Positions 17,062-26,456 of a stretch of 64,000 bases of DNA are shown piece by piece. The notes beneath the pieces are model-generated. The model was given only the letters and a program-made list of their open reading frames with translations. It did no database searches and was not told the DNA's origin. The DNA lies in NCBI GenBank assembly GCA_963817635.1, contig CAWFPR010000001.1, positions 296,519 through 360,518 of the forward strand. The letters run 5' to 3'. The stretch comes from CAWFPR01 sp963817635 (GTDB lineage Bacteria > Acidobacteriota > Vicinamibacteria > Vicinamibacterales > 2-12-FULL-66-21). The translations under genes and the position numbers were made by a program. Each line of letters begins with the position of its first letter. Position 1 is the first letter of the stretch.

Positions 17062-17762
17062 GATTGCGGACGGCCCGTTGAGCAGATGGATCCCGGCCGG
17101 CAGTAGTCCGGCAGCCGCTCGTGATCGGTCCAGTCAGGGACCGTGCGCCAGACAAGCAGTGAGTTGATCAGCATCTCGTAGTGTTGCATGAAGTGCTGCA
17201 CGAGCATCCGTTTCTCCAGGACCGACTTCGAGATGCCGAAGCGCTTCCCGGCGAGTCCACCCGTCAGCGTGTTGGCCATCCAGATATAGGCCGAAATGGG
17301 GTCCACCCCGTTGACGCGCATCGGCAGCCGCCCGGCGACGGCCTTCATCGGGCTCATGACGCGGGACGCCATGTTGAAGGTCATCAGGTCGGCCAGCTGG
17401 AAGCCCCACTCGAGCGGATCGACATCGACATTCGCAATCTTGCTGGGCCGGTTCACGACGAACGCGGCACGCACCCGGATCTCACCGTCTTCCAGCACCG
17501 TGAAATCCACGGTCTGGATGGCCGCCGCGAAGTGGCCTGGGCCGTACGCGATCACGCCGGGCTCGGGGGCGTAAGGCACGAACGCGTAGCCGAATCCGTA
17601 CCGCGCGAGCACGCCCTTCTCGGGGTTGTCGACGTTCTTGACGAAGGGCGGACCGAGCACCAGATAGCTCGATCCCTTGATCGGCAACTGGACCTTCAGG
17701 GCATCCGGACCGAACGGCGCGAACGACAGGTTGAAGTCGAACATGTCGACCTTGAGCGACAA
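17058..17762 (-). CDS. Uncharacterised protein, probably C-terminal part of the 19.6-kb gene
   Basis: 234 residues as a separate frame, with only a TTG at 17762 or an internal ATG at 17744 as possible starts. The upstream frame (17763-19636) reads well up to REIGLLYDWIV and then turns into antisense-like Arg-rich sequence exactly where this frame begins SLKVDMFDFNLSFAPF. This indicates one polypeptide split by a single-base indel near 17758. The sequence is mixed alpha/beta with no motif I recognise (GVLARYGFGYAFVPYAPEPG, PLEWGFQLADLMTFNMA). The stop overlaps the halogenase-like start by four bases. Confidence 0.6.
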   Translation of the reverse strand: MSLKVDMFDFNLSFAPFGPDALKVQLPIKGSSYLVLGPPFVKNVDNPEKGVLARYGFGYAFVPYAPEPGVIAYGPGHFAAAIQTVDFTVLEDGEIRVRAAFVVNRPSKIANVDVDPLEWGFQLADLMTFNMASRVMSPMKAVAGRLPMRVNGVDPISAYIWMANTLTGGLAGKRFGISKSVLEKRMLVQHFMQHYEMLINSLLVWRTVPDWTDHERLPDYCRPGSICSTGRPQS

Positions 17763-19636
17763 TCCAGTCGTAGAGCAGGCCGATCTCGCGCAGATCCACG
17801 ATGGCGCCCTGCTCGGCGGTCTCGAACTTGCCGATCCGGCCCGATTCGCGCAGCTTGTAGTAGAGCTGCTGGTAGCCGAACCCGACGTGCCGCTCCTCCT
17901 CTTCCGGCAGCCAGCTGATCGCGCGCTGGAGCAGCGACGCCGGCGCGCGCCGGCCGGCCGGCACCGCGTCGGGGTGCGGATAGTGGCTGACCCGCATGAA
18001 ATACCGAAGGACGAACTCCCGCAGCTGCGCCCGGATCGTCTCGCCGGTCGCCATCTTCTGGCGGTCGTAGAACATCTCCTGAACGATCCCCATCACCGGC
18101 AGACTCGATCCGGCGATGACGGCCGTGTCGAAGAACCCGAAGCTGCGATCGCCCGGGTTGTACTCGCGGACGACGTCGAAGCGCTCGGCGTAGTCGCCAG
18201 CGCGGTCCTTCGACTCCCACCAGCGGGCCAGCTCCATGCCGTCAGCGAGCGTGCGCTCGACGTAGGTCAGGATGGTCCGGTCCACGGGCGGGATGCTCGC
18301 CGCGCAGCTGTCGACGAACAACAGCGTGTCGGTGGAGGGCGGCGGCGGCGATCCGCTCGTCATCGGCGGCATCGGCCGGTAGAGATCGCTGAACGAGGCC
18401 TTGAACCGGCCATCCGGGTCGGCCACGCGGACGACGTACAGGCTCGACGTGCCTCCGGCCTCGTCCACCGCCGTGTCCATCGTGATGACGCCGGCCGCGC
18501 CGGACAGCGCACCGGTGCCGCCGGCCAGCCCTCCGTACGCGACCGTCCGCTTCACCGCCATGCCGTCCGTCGCCTCGCGCTGGCTCGTCCCCTCGAGACC
18601 GCCTGCCGTCAGGCTCGCGATGCGACGCCCCGCTCCGTCCGTGAAGGCGATCTCGCGCCGCATGCCCTCGAGCGCGACCGCGCAGTGGTATTCATCGGCA
18701 TCGAAGGCGACAGGGCCGCTCGCCGTCCCGACGGCGGAGCCGGCGCGGAGCTGGCTCCGCAGGTGCGTCGCGTTCGGCAGGTCGTTGCCGATGCGGGCCA
18801 CGCTCAGCCGCTCGTCGCCCGTGCCGCCGCTCGATCGCCCGGCGAGCGTGAACACGACGGCGGACGCGTCGGTTCCCGAGACGTCGAGGAGCGGGCCGAG
18901 GCTGTCTTCCACGCCAATCGGCCCGGCATCGAACCGGCCGACGATCGTCAGGGCGATCGCCGACGGCGGGGTGATCTCCCCGCTGATCATCAGCGTGCCG
19001 CGCAGGCCCTTCAGGCTTCCGACACCCTCGACGATCACAGCCGTGCCGGCGAACAACAGGCGCGTCCGATCGCCGATCGTCGTCGGGCTCGTGCGGCCGG
19101 CGCCGAAGAAGCGCATGCCGCCCTTGCCGCGATCCTGGAACGTGATCTGGCCATCGTGCATGACGAAGCGCTGCGAGCGGTCGGCCTGGATTCCAGTGGG
19201 CGGCGGCGCGGCCGAGGGCGTCGCCTCGTACCCGTCCGGCGCGAGCAGCCAGCGCATCGCGATCGTGCCCAGGACCTCGCCGATCCGATTCGCACTGGTG
19301 ACGCCACGATCGAGGGTCGGCGCATGCACGTTGGCATCCAGCCTGTGCAGGTTCTCGCGCACGTCGAGGCCGGATATGCCGACGGGGAGCAGCGGCGCCA
19401 TCGGTACCGACGACGGCGCCGGCGAGCGAGGCGAGACCGGACGATAGCAGCGCGCCGCCGACAGGATTGTTCGCGTACATGATGGGCGCCGAGCCCGTGG
19501 AGCCGGGGCCGGTGCAGAGCGAGACGAAAGCCGCCGGCGCGGCCGGCGCGCTGACGCGAGGCGACGGCGCGGCCGCGGCCGGGCCCGGCCGGGCCCGGCG
19601 GTGCGTCTCACCCTGCTCGGGCTCACGGTGCTTCAT
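17763..19636 (-). CDS. Uncharacterised large protein of the ketosynthase operon (frameshifted)
   Basis: Starts ATG at 19636 (MKHREPEQGETHRRARPG). A Pro/Ala-rich N-terminus containing PIMYANNPVGGALLSSGLAS changes frame near 19400 and continues as LLPVGISGLDVRENLHRLDA. The middle part is beta-rich with many Gly/Thr (VMHDGQITFQDRGKGGMRFF, GTLMISGEITPPSAIALTIV). The last third is helical (EEEERHVGFGYQQLYYKLRE). With the frame at 17058-17762 it would make a protein of roughly 850 residues. No family recognised. Two frame changes are needed in otherwise well-conserved-looking sequence, so base-call indels are as likely as decay. Confidence 0.55.
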
Positions 19637-19665
19637 GGATGCGTCCGTCCCTTGACCTGGGTGTT

Positions 19666-21279
19666 TCACCACCGCGCGGCGGCCACGAGCAGCCACCCGC
19701 CGACCACCAGCAACACCAGCACCCCTGCCCGTTCGAGGAGCGGCACCGAGGCCGGCGCGATGCGCCCGAGCAGCGCGGCCAGCGCCGCCAGCACGACCAG
19801 GCCTGCAACGAGCTGGATGGTCTGGTGCTTCACGCGGCGTGAATCGCTGCTCTCCGGTACCTGCAGACGAACGCGCAGGCGCCCCTCGGCCGCCAGGGTG
19901 AGCACTTCGTCGAGCTTCTGCGGGAGCCCGACCATTTCCTGGAGCACGACGTCGAGACGGGCCTGCATCGCGCGCGGATCGAGCATCTGGCCCGCCTCGG
20001 CGAGGCCGACCCGCAGCCGGTCGTCGTGCAGCGCCCCGAGCAGGACGTCTTCGTCCGGCGCCATCGTCTCGAGCACGGTCGCGGCCGCGCGGATCCCGCG
20101 GTAGATGTGCAGATGATGCGGGACGAGCCGGCACCCCGCCTCGTGCGCGGCCCGCCACTGCACCAGCAGGTCCTCGGCCAGCCGATCGTCGCCGCTCCAC
20201 TCGCCGTCCCTGAAGGGCACCGCCTGGCGGAACCGCAGCTTCAGTTCCTCCTCGGCGGCGGCCGGCGTGTCCGGCGCGCCGGGTGCATCGACAATCCAGG
20301 CAGCGGCCGCGTCCGGATCGTCCACGGCGACCGCGTTGATGTAACGCGAGAAGCGCGCTCGTGCGGCGGCGCTGTGCGGCTCGCACAGGGCGGCCATCAG
20401 GACGAGCCGCGGCCCGTCGACGATGACGTCGCGGGTGGCGAACTCGAACGGCACGACATGGCCGGCGAGCGCCTGCCGCAGCCAGGCCATCGCGAACCGC
20501 CGCGCCAGAGCGGCGCGGTCCGCGCCGGCCGGATCGTCGCCGCCCTCGACAATCTCGGCGAGCGTTGGTCCCTCGCACCGTTCGACCGTGAGGACGCCCG
20601 GCGCGCAGTGATCGCGATAGCAGACGGGCGCAGCAAAGCCGCGCACCGACCCGGCGTCGGCCGCGATGGCGCCGAGCGATGCCGCCTGGACGCCCTGGTC
20701 GAGGCGGAGCGCGAGCGTCTGCGCAAAATCGTCGATCGCGGCCGCCAGCGCGTCCTGGGGGATCGCCAGACACGGCTGAAGCCGCGACAGCAGCGGGAGA
20801 TCGCGGGCGAGCCATTCGGTCGCGTCGGGCCGCACAATCGTGACGATCGCCGGCACGCCTGGCGCGACCCACGCGTCATGCCGCTCGGTCCACAGCGTAA
20901 CGTCGCGGGCCACGAAATCGAACTGCAGGAAGCGGCGGTCCGGCGGCGCGCCGAGCTGCCGGTGGATGAGCGCCTCGACATCTGCCGGCTCGGCGGCCGG
21001 TCCCGCGTCGGCAATCGCCGACAGCTCGAGCGCGTCGCGCCGTGCCATGAGATCCGTGCGCGTCGAGAGGTACCGGCCAAAACCGGAAAACACCGGCCCC
21101 AGGCTGACGAGCGTCCGGCTGAGCGCCTGAATCGGATAGTCGCCGGCGCCCAGCCGGCCGTCGGGGGGCGCAGCGCGGCGAACGGCCCGAATCGTGCTGA
21201 ATTCCGCGAGCGCCGCGGCGACGACCTTCCGCCGGTCGTCCCGTCCGGAGGCGGCCTGCGGCGCCGCTGACCTCCGCAT
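19666..21279 (-). CDS. Degenerate UbiB/AarF (ABC1) pseudokinase with two C-terminal TM helices
   Basis: 537 residues. The layout parallels the UbiB kinase at 23092-24765: SLGPVFSGFGRYLSTRTDL replaces the F-x-KxGQ..S.RPD motif, and AIVTIVRPDATEWL replaces the VAVKVQRP lysine strand (Lys to Thr). The positions of HADLHPAN and DFG are FEFATRDVI and LVLMAAL. Thus the KxGQ, nucleotide-binding Lys, catalytic Asp and DFG are all missing. Two hydrophobic helices close the protein (VAGLVVLAALAALLGRIA and LVLLVVGGWLLVAA), as in true UbiB proteins. Likely a non-catalytic partner or lipid-binding paralogue (inference). It follows its upstream gene by five bases. Confidence 0.7.
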   Translation of the reverse strand: MRRSAAPQAASGRDDRRKVVAAALAEFSTIRAVRRAAPPDGRLGAGDYPIQALSRTLVSLGPVFSGFGRYLSTRTDLMARRDALELSAIADAGPAAEPADVEALIHRQLGAPPDRRFLQFDFVARDVTLWTERHDAWVAPGVPAIVTIVRPDATEWLARDLPLLSRLQPCLAIPQDALAAAIDDFAQTLALRLDQGVQAASLGAIAADAGSVRGFAAPVCYRDHCAPGVLTVERCEGPTLAEIVEGGDDPAGADRAALARRFAMAWLRQALAGHVVPFEFATRDVIVDGPRLVLMAALCEPHSAAARARFSRYINAVAVDDPDAAAAWIVDAPGAPDTPAAAEEELKLRFRQAVPFRDGEWSGDDRLAEDLLVQWRAAHEAGCRLVPHHLHIYRGIRAAATVLETMAPDEDVLLGALHDDRLRVGLAEAGQMLDPRAMQARLDVVLQEMVGLPQKLDEVLTLAAEGRLRVRLQVPESSDSRRVKHQTIQLVAGLVVLAALAALLGRIAPASVPLLERAGVLVLLVVGGWLLVAAARW

Positions 21280-21284
21280 GCCTC

Positions 21285-22652
21285 TCAGGCCTGGACTGCC
21301 GGACGCCGATAGTGAAACAACTCGCCGAGCGCCGACGCCTGGATCAGCTCGCTGTAGGTCACCGTCAGGGCGTGTTCACACGGCGCGGTGATGAGCGTGC
21401 GCCAGGCCTCGACGATGGCCGCGTCGCCGCGAGGCTCGTGGTGAATGAACGGCGCGATCCGCCCGTCGTCGCGCGTCGTGTCGTACCGCATCAAGATCGA
21501 CGACGTGACCCCGTTGGTGAAGGCGTCATTGGCCGTCGCGAGGTCGGCATGGTGCCGCAGGAAGGCCTCCATGACGGCCGGGTACCGCATGTTGACGACG
21601 GTCAGCGCCCAGGCCAGCCCTGACAGCGCGTTCCGGTAGGCGAGATCGTGCGGCGCTTCCGTGTCGAGCCGCCGGATCGCGCGCCACGGAGCGTTCATCG
21701 ACGGCAGCATGTTCATCGGATCGAAGTACATGGCACGGCCCGCGCCGTGCCAGAAATAGCCGTGGAGGTCCGGCTCGACGCCCGGGATTTCGCGATCGAG
21801 GAGCGTCATCAGATTCGGGTAGAACGTGCGCGTCGCGAGGCCGAGCGACTCGAGCGCGGCGCCCGCGTAGCCGGGGCGCGACGAGCCGCGGCAGAGCGCG
21901 GCAAAGCGCGCGATGGCCCGATGCGCGGCGTCGGGCGGGCTCGACGGCGCCAGGCCGGTGAGCACCTTCTTCGCAAACGACATCCCGATGCCCGAGTGCA
22001 GCATCGTCAGGCTCCACGGCGGAAGCGTCACCGTGGAAGGATCCACGAGCAGCCCGGACGGATCGGCGCCGCCGTCGGTCCAGGCGCGGTCCGCGAAGTA
22101 GTGGCCGAGCCCTTCGACCGCCCACAAACGGGGGAAGGTCTCCATGTCGGCGGTGCGGGCGACGAGCGCGGGCAGCGGGTCGGTTGGCTTGTCGTCGAGC
22201 CCGAGCCGGCTGGGCACCCGGGTGACGAGCTGGATGATCTCGATCTTGTTCGCGAACTCCCGCTGCACGGCCGCGGCGTCGCGGCGCGGCACGAGGAACG
22301 AGTCGAGCCAGCCCACCGGCGGCATGCCGTATTTCATGAACGCCTGGAACCAGGCAGCCGACTGCATGTCGGCCGCCATGCGAATGAGGACGCTCGAATC
22401 GATCTCCGGCGCGCGGAGCATCATCAGGTCGACGAGCGTGTGCTGCACGCCGTTGCCGACGTCGTAGGTCTGCCGGAACCAGCCGTCGAGCTGATGCTCA
22501 GTGGCGTCCGACACGGCGTCGAACGCGGCGGCGGCACCCGTGATGCGCTCGCGCGTGGGAGGCGCCACGAGATTGGCGACCTGCTGCAGGCCGAACATCG
22601 AAATCGCCCATGGCAGCGTCAGCGCCGACTTGGTGAGTTCACGCACTTCCAT
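21285..22652 (-). CDS. Uncharacterised protein with shared N-terminal module and DUF1702-like body
   Basis: 455 residues; GAGGGG precedes the ATG. Residues 1-85 (ELTKSALTLPWAISMFGLQQ, then TEHQLDGWFRQTYDVG and QHTLVDLMML) align with the N-termini of the genes at 11428 and 22657. The body (TRTFYPNLMTLLDREIPG, YFWHGAGRAMYFDPMN, ALSGLAWALTVVNMRYPAVM) has the rhythm of DUF1702. There are no catalytic signatures. It lies four bases after the 136-residue protein that carries the N-terminal module alone. Confidence 0.65.
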   Translation of the reverse strand: MEVRELTKSALTLPWAISMFGLQQVANLVAPPTRERITGAAAAFDAVSDATEHQLDGWFRQTYDVGNGVQHTLVDLMMLRAPEIDSSVLIRMAADMQSAAWFQAFMKYGMPPVGWLDSFLVPRRDAAAVQREFANKIEIIQLVTRVPSRLGLDDKPTDPLPALVARTADMETFPRLWAVEGLGHYFADRAWTDGGADPSGLLVDPSTVTLPPWSLTMLHSGIGMSFAKKVLTGLAPSSPPDAAHRAIARFAALCRGSSRPGYAGAALESLGLATRTFYPNLMTLLDREIPGVEPDLHGYFWHGAGRAMYFDPMNMLPSMNAPWRAIRRLDTEAPHDLAYRNALSGLAWALTVVNMRYPAVMEAFLRHHADLATANDAFTNGVTSSILMRYDTTRDDGRIAPFIHHEPRGDAAIVEAWRTLITAPCEHALTVTYSELIQASALGELFHYRRPAVQA

Positions 22653-22656
22653 GGTG

Positions 22657-23067
22657 TTACCCCTCGGATTGCTCCGGAGCCTGCGCGGGTGAGCTGGACG
22701 GCCGCAGGATACTGACCGAACGCCCCAGCAGCTCCACGCCGCCCTGGATGACGCGGCGCGGATCGACCGTGTCGATCATCGGCCGCGGATCGAAGCTGGA
22801 CGCCACCGAACGGGCATTGAACGACCGCAGCGAGGCCGCATCGAAGAACACATCGACGAGCTTGCGCTGCCACTGGTCGCCCGCCTGGAACTGTCGCGCG
22901 AACAGATCCGACAGGTGCCGCTCAGCGGCCTGCGCCACCTCGTCAAGCTCGGCGGCGGTCTGCACCGCCGGCTCGGATCCGGCGGTCATCGCCCGGGTCA
23001 TCTGCTGAATGCCGAACAGCCCGACCGCCCACGAGAACCCCACCATCGACTTTGCCAGTTCGCGCAT
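22657..23067 (-). CDS. Stand-alone copy of the shared N-terminal module (phasin-like helices)
   Basis: 136 residues, mostly predicted helix: LAKSMVGFSWAVGLFGIQQM, then LDEVAQAAERHLSDLFARQF and KLVDVFFDAASL, then a disordered Ser/Pro tail. The heptad-like amphipathic pattern recalls phasins or apolipoprotein-type surface helices, but this is only a resemblance. It is the simplest member of a three-protein family found in this window, situated directly downstream of the UbiB kinase (24-base gap). Confidence 0.65.
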   Translation of the reverse strand: MRELAKSMVGFSWAVGLFGIQQMTRAMTAGSEPAVQTAAELDEVAQAAERHLSDLFARQFQAGDQWQRKLVDVFFDAASLRSFNARSVASSFDPRPMIDTVDPRRVIQGGVELLGRSVSILRPSSSPAQAPEQSEG

Positions 23068-23091
23068 GTCTGGAACGACCTTTCCGCCGAT

Positions 23092-24765
23092 TCAATCGGC
23101 CCGAGCGAGTCTCCGCACCGAGTTGGCCAGCAGCAGAAGCGCGGTGCACATCAGCGCGGCTTCGGCCGTAAAGAGATTGAACCCGATCGTCGATGGCGCA
23201 GCCGTGAGCTCGAAGAGTGCGACGAACGCCACGAGGAGGCCGGTGAGCCGCACCGTGCGGCGGGCCACACCCTGGTCGTGATGCGCCGTGGTCGTGATGT
23301 CGACGCGGGCGAGCATGTCGCCCGACACCAGGCGCTCCATCGCGGCGAAGGCGCGCGCGACGCCGTCCTCGGCAAGGCGTCCGCTCGAGGCAGCCAGCGC
23401 GCTCAGCGACTCGTATCGCAGGCCCGAGCGCCGCGTTTCCCGCTCCACCCAGCGCTGGCAGACTTCCTCGAGATACCGTGCGACGTTGAATCCGGGAGCG
23501 AACCGCGTAATGAGCCCGTCGGCTGCGATCGCGGAGCGGATGTATTTAATCACATCCCGCTCGGGCCAGATGCCCGTTTTTCGCGACAGGGTGAGCATGT
23601 TGAACATCACCACCGTGAAGTTCTTCTTGAAGACCGTGGCGCTCCCCTCGCCCTGGTACCACTCCTGCGACAGCTCAGCCAGCGCGCGGCGGAAGCGGGA
23701 CGGGTCGGCGTCGGGCTCGGACGTCGTGAGCTTGAAGAACTCGTCCGCCATGGCCTCGACGTCGGCGCGCGTGTAGGCGAGCGTCATCGCGACCAGATGG
23801 CGGCGCGAGTACCGGCTGAGCACGCCGGTGATCCCGAAATCGACGTAGCCGACGACGTCGCCGGGCAGCACGAGCAGGTTCGCCGGGTGGAGGTCGGCGT
23901 GAAAGACCCCGTACTGGAACGCGTCGCCGAGGAAGTTGTCGATGATGTGGCGCGCGAAGCGGTTCGCATCGAACCCGGACGCGCGGAGCTTGTGGACAGT
24001 CCACTCGTCCCCCGAACCGAGCGCGCGTAGATAGTCGAGCACCGTCATCCCGGCCAGGAACTCGATCACCAGCGTCCGCCGCGTGGTGAGGCGCCAGAAC
24101 ACCTCCGGGACGCGCTCGCAGGCATTGCCCTCGGCGTTGCGCCTGAGCCGGTCGGCGTATCGCGCCTCGCGCCGGTAGTCGAGCTCCTCGCGCGTCCAGG
24201 CGACGAACTCCCCCATCGGCTCGAGCGTCCAGAACAGCGCCTTGACGTCGAACCTCCGGATCAGGCGCATCGCGACGCTCATCAGCCGGATATCGCCCAT
24301 GAAGTCGGCATCGACACTGGGGCGCTGCACCTTGACGGCGACCTTGCGGCCGTCCAGCACCGCCACGTGCACCTGGCCGATCGACGCGGTCGCGAGCGGC
24401 TCCGGATTGAAGCTGTCGAACAGGTCGGCCGGCGCGGCGCCGAGCTCCTCGAGAATCACACGCTCGACCTGCTCGTACGGGAACGGCGCGATCCGGTCCA
24501 GCAGGTTGAAGAGCTCGTCGCAGTACTCGAGTCTGACGATGTCGGGCTGGAGCGCCAGCATCTGGCCGAACTTGATGAAGCTGCCGCCCAGATCCTCGAA
24601 GAGGCGCCGGAAACGCTGGGGCCCGGTCAGCCGCGCGAGCGGGACGATCCGCGCGAGCCAGGGAGCGACGACGCCCCGGCGCGCCGCCAGGTGCGCCACG
24701 GCATGGGTCGAGAGCACTCGCGCGATATGGAACAGCCGGCGGACCTGGACGCGTCCGGCGCTCAC
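23092..24765 (-). CDS. UbiB/AarF (ABC1) family atypical kinase
   Basis: 557 residues from GTG at 24765, overlapping the upstream stop by four bases. All UbiB hallmarks are present: FIKFGQ (KxGQ) at ~63-68, an Ala-rich ATASIGQVH loop, VAVKVQRP (nucleotide Lys), FHADLHPANLLV (catalytic loop) and YVDFGITG (DFG). A C-terminal pair of hydrophobic helices follows (LTGLLVAFVALFELTA, EAALMCTALLLLANSV). UbiB proteins are membrane-associated ATPases needed for handling isoprenoid-quinone precursors and other lipids. Inside a ketosynthase/ACP operon it may extract or move the lipid product (inference). A dead paralogue is encoded two genes downstream. Confidence 0.92.
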   Translation of the reverse strand: MSAGRVQVRRLFHIARVLSTHAVAHLAARRGVVAPWLARIVPLARLTGPQRFRRLFEDLGGSFIKFGQMLALQPDIVRLEYCDELFNLLDRIAPFPYEQVERVILEELGAAPADLFDSFNPEPLATASIGQVHVAVLDGRKVAVKVQRPSVDADFMGDIRLMSVAMRLIRRFDVKALFWTLEPMGEFVAWTREELDYRREARYADRLRRNAEGNACERVPEVFWRLTTRRTLVIEFLAGMTVLDYLRALGSGDEWTVHKLRASGFDANRFARHIIDNFLGDAFQYGVFHADLHPANLLVLPGDVVGYVDFGITGVLSRYSRRHLVAMTLAYTRADVEAMADEFFKLTTSEPDADPSRFRRALAELSQEWYQGEGSATVFKKNFTVVMFNMLTLSRKTGIWPERDVIKYIRSAIAADGLITRFAPGFNVARYLEEVCQRWVERETRRSGLRYESLSALAASSGRLAEDGVARAFAAMERLVSGDMLARVDITTTAHHDQGVARRTVRLTGLLVAFVALFELTAAPSTIGFNLFTAEAALMCTALLLLANSVRRLARAD

Positions 24766-25676
24766 GGGGTGGCGGCCTCCTCGCCCTCGGGCGAGGGCAC
24801 GTGCTTGAAAATCGACCCGTAGAAAATCGACCGGCGGCGCAGCAGCATGTCGTCGATGGCCGCCTGCATGCGCTGGCGCACCTCGAGACTGATCCGGTGC
24901 ACGAGTTTGGGGTCGTCGGCGGCTTCCGGCGGATACTGCTCCTCGACGTGCATGGCGGGCAGGAACCGCGTGTGCCACTTCGACGGCAGCGGGAAGGGCG
25001 CCGGGGTGATCGGCAGGAACGGCCACTCGGTGTACCGCTTGAACCACGACCAGTCGACCCGCTTCAGAATCGGGTAGATTTCGGCGCTCCCGACGGTCAC
25101 GAACGGCAGGATCGGGGCACGGTTCCTCAGCGCCATCCGCACGAACTCGTCGCGGCCGAACTTGCCCAGCGTGTAGGCCCGCTTGTACATGGTGAAGGCG
25201 CCGCGGATCCCCTCGGGAAACACCCCGAGCAGCTCATCGTGCTGGAGCACGTAGTCGCCGTGCTCCTGGCGCGCCATGATACCTCCGAGCTTGGCCATGA
25301 AGTCGGCGAGGAACGGAAACTTCGTCAAGCTCGGGTGAATCAGGAACCGGGGAATGCGGCCGCGCCGCGTAACGAGCGCAAAGAGCGACATCACGCCGTC
25401 GAACGGCATGAACCCGCGGTGCATGCCCACGAGCACGCCACGTCCCTCCCGCGGCACTTCCGACAGGCCCTGGATCTCAATCCGCCAGTAGTAGTCGTGC
25501 AGGAACCGGAACAGGTGCCGGCAATAGCGGCGGATGTAGCCCGGGTCCATGCCGAAGTCGTCGAACACGGCCGCGGCGTCCTCGGCACTGCCGCGCCCGG
25601 TGCACTCGACGATCGCCTGCGCGCTCGAACGGGATGGGACGAAGCCCACCTCCTGGCGCAGCTTCTCCCCCGACAC
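24762..25676 (-). CDS. PlsC-like acyltransferase (C-terminal half of a fusion)
   Basis: 304 residues as read. The acyltransferase domain spans ~75-260 with MHRGFMPFDG (an H-X6-D variant of the HX4D motif) and FPEGIRG. Members transfer acyl groups from ACP or CoA to hydroxyl acceptors. The only start is an unsupported GTG at 25676. The preceding frame (epimerase, 26448 downwards) ends its sensible sequence exactly here. Removing one G near 25692 joins LKYIQ to YSWTVSGEKLRQEVGF, the typical C-terminal end of an SDR reductase. I therefore infer one SDR-acyltransferase fusion protein of about 560 residues. It overlaps the UbiB start. Confidence 0.75.
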   Translation of the reverse strand: MSGEKLRQEVGFVPSRSSAQAIVECTGRGSAEDAAAVFDDFGMDPGYIRRYCRHLFRFLHDYYWRIEIQGLSEVPREGRGVLVGMHRGFMPFDGVMSLFALVTRRGRIPRFLIHPSLTKFPFLADFMAKLGGIMARQEHGDYVLQHDELLGVFPEGIRGAFTMYKRAYTLGKFGRDEFVRMALRNRAPILPFVTVGSAEIYPILKRVDWSWFKRYTEWPFLPITPAPFPLPSKWHTRFLPAMHVEEQYPPEAADDPKLVHRISLEVRQRMQAAIDDMLLRRRSIFYGSIFKHVPSPEGEEAATP

Positions 25677-26448
25677 GGTCCACGAGTACCTGGATGTACT
25701 TCAACTGGTCGGCCGACACCGCGAGGCCCGCGTGCGACGTGAGCGCGCGGACCAGGTTCTGCGCGACTCTCCCGACGGGCAGACGCCTGACGCGGGCAAT
25801 GCGCAGCGCCGCCCGCAGAGGCACACCCGCCGCCGGCGCCACGTTGAACGTGCCGCCGCTGGCCGTGCGAACCACCGCCGCGATCGCATCGGCCAGATCG
25901 TGCGGACTCAGGAACTGGATTGTGGGATCGTGGCCGGGGTAGGTCACTGCGACCGGTCCGCTCAGCAGGCGGCTGAAGTAGTCGGTGCCGTCGAGCACCG
26001 CGGCCGGACGGAGGATCGTGCGAATCGGGGCCGCCGCGCCGGAACGCTCGCCGATGAGCGCGCCGAGCTGCTCGACTTCGCGCCAGGCGTCCGCGATCGC
26101 GCTGCGCCGCGTCGGAATGAACGTGCGCTCGTCGAGCAGACCCGCGTTCTGGTGGTCCGGGGAATACACGGCCGCGCTGGATACGAGCACGACGTGCCGG
26201 ACCGGGAGGGACGCCAGGCGCTGGCAGACGGCACGGGCGGCCGCCACATCCGGGCCGGTGGACGGTCCCGCCGCCGGCACCGCCGAATACACGATCGTGT
26301 CGTAGCGGCTGAAGACCGCCGAGTCGATGGCCTCCGGGTCGTCAGGGGCGCGTTCGCACAGCTCGACATCCGCCGAGCGCCGCAGAGCGTCGAGGACGGG
26401 CTCGGCGATGGCGTCGCGGCTGGCGAGGACAGCGACTCGGGCCTGCAC
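25677..26448 (-). CDS. NAD-dependent epimerase/reductase domain, fused to acyltransferase
   Basis: About 255 residues of short-chain epimerase-type Rossmann fold: RVAVLASRDAIAEPVLDALR at the N-terminus and HVVLVSSAAVYSP with the Ser. The expected Tyr-x3-Lys is not clear, the corresponding region reading AIADAWREVEQLG. The C-terminal part has TIQFLSPHDLADAIAAVVRT and GTFNVAPAAGVPL, typical of extended SDRs. Begins eight bases after the ACP stop. A single extra G near 25692 disconnects it from the acyltransferase. It may be a binding domain that presents or reduces an acyl substrate before transfer (inference). Confidence 0.75.
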
Positions 26449-26456
26449 GATGGTCG

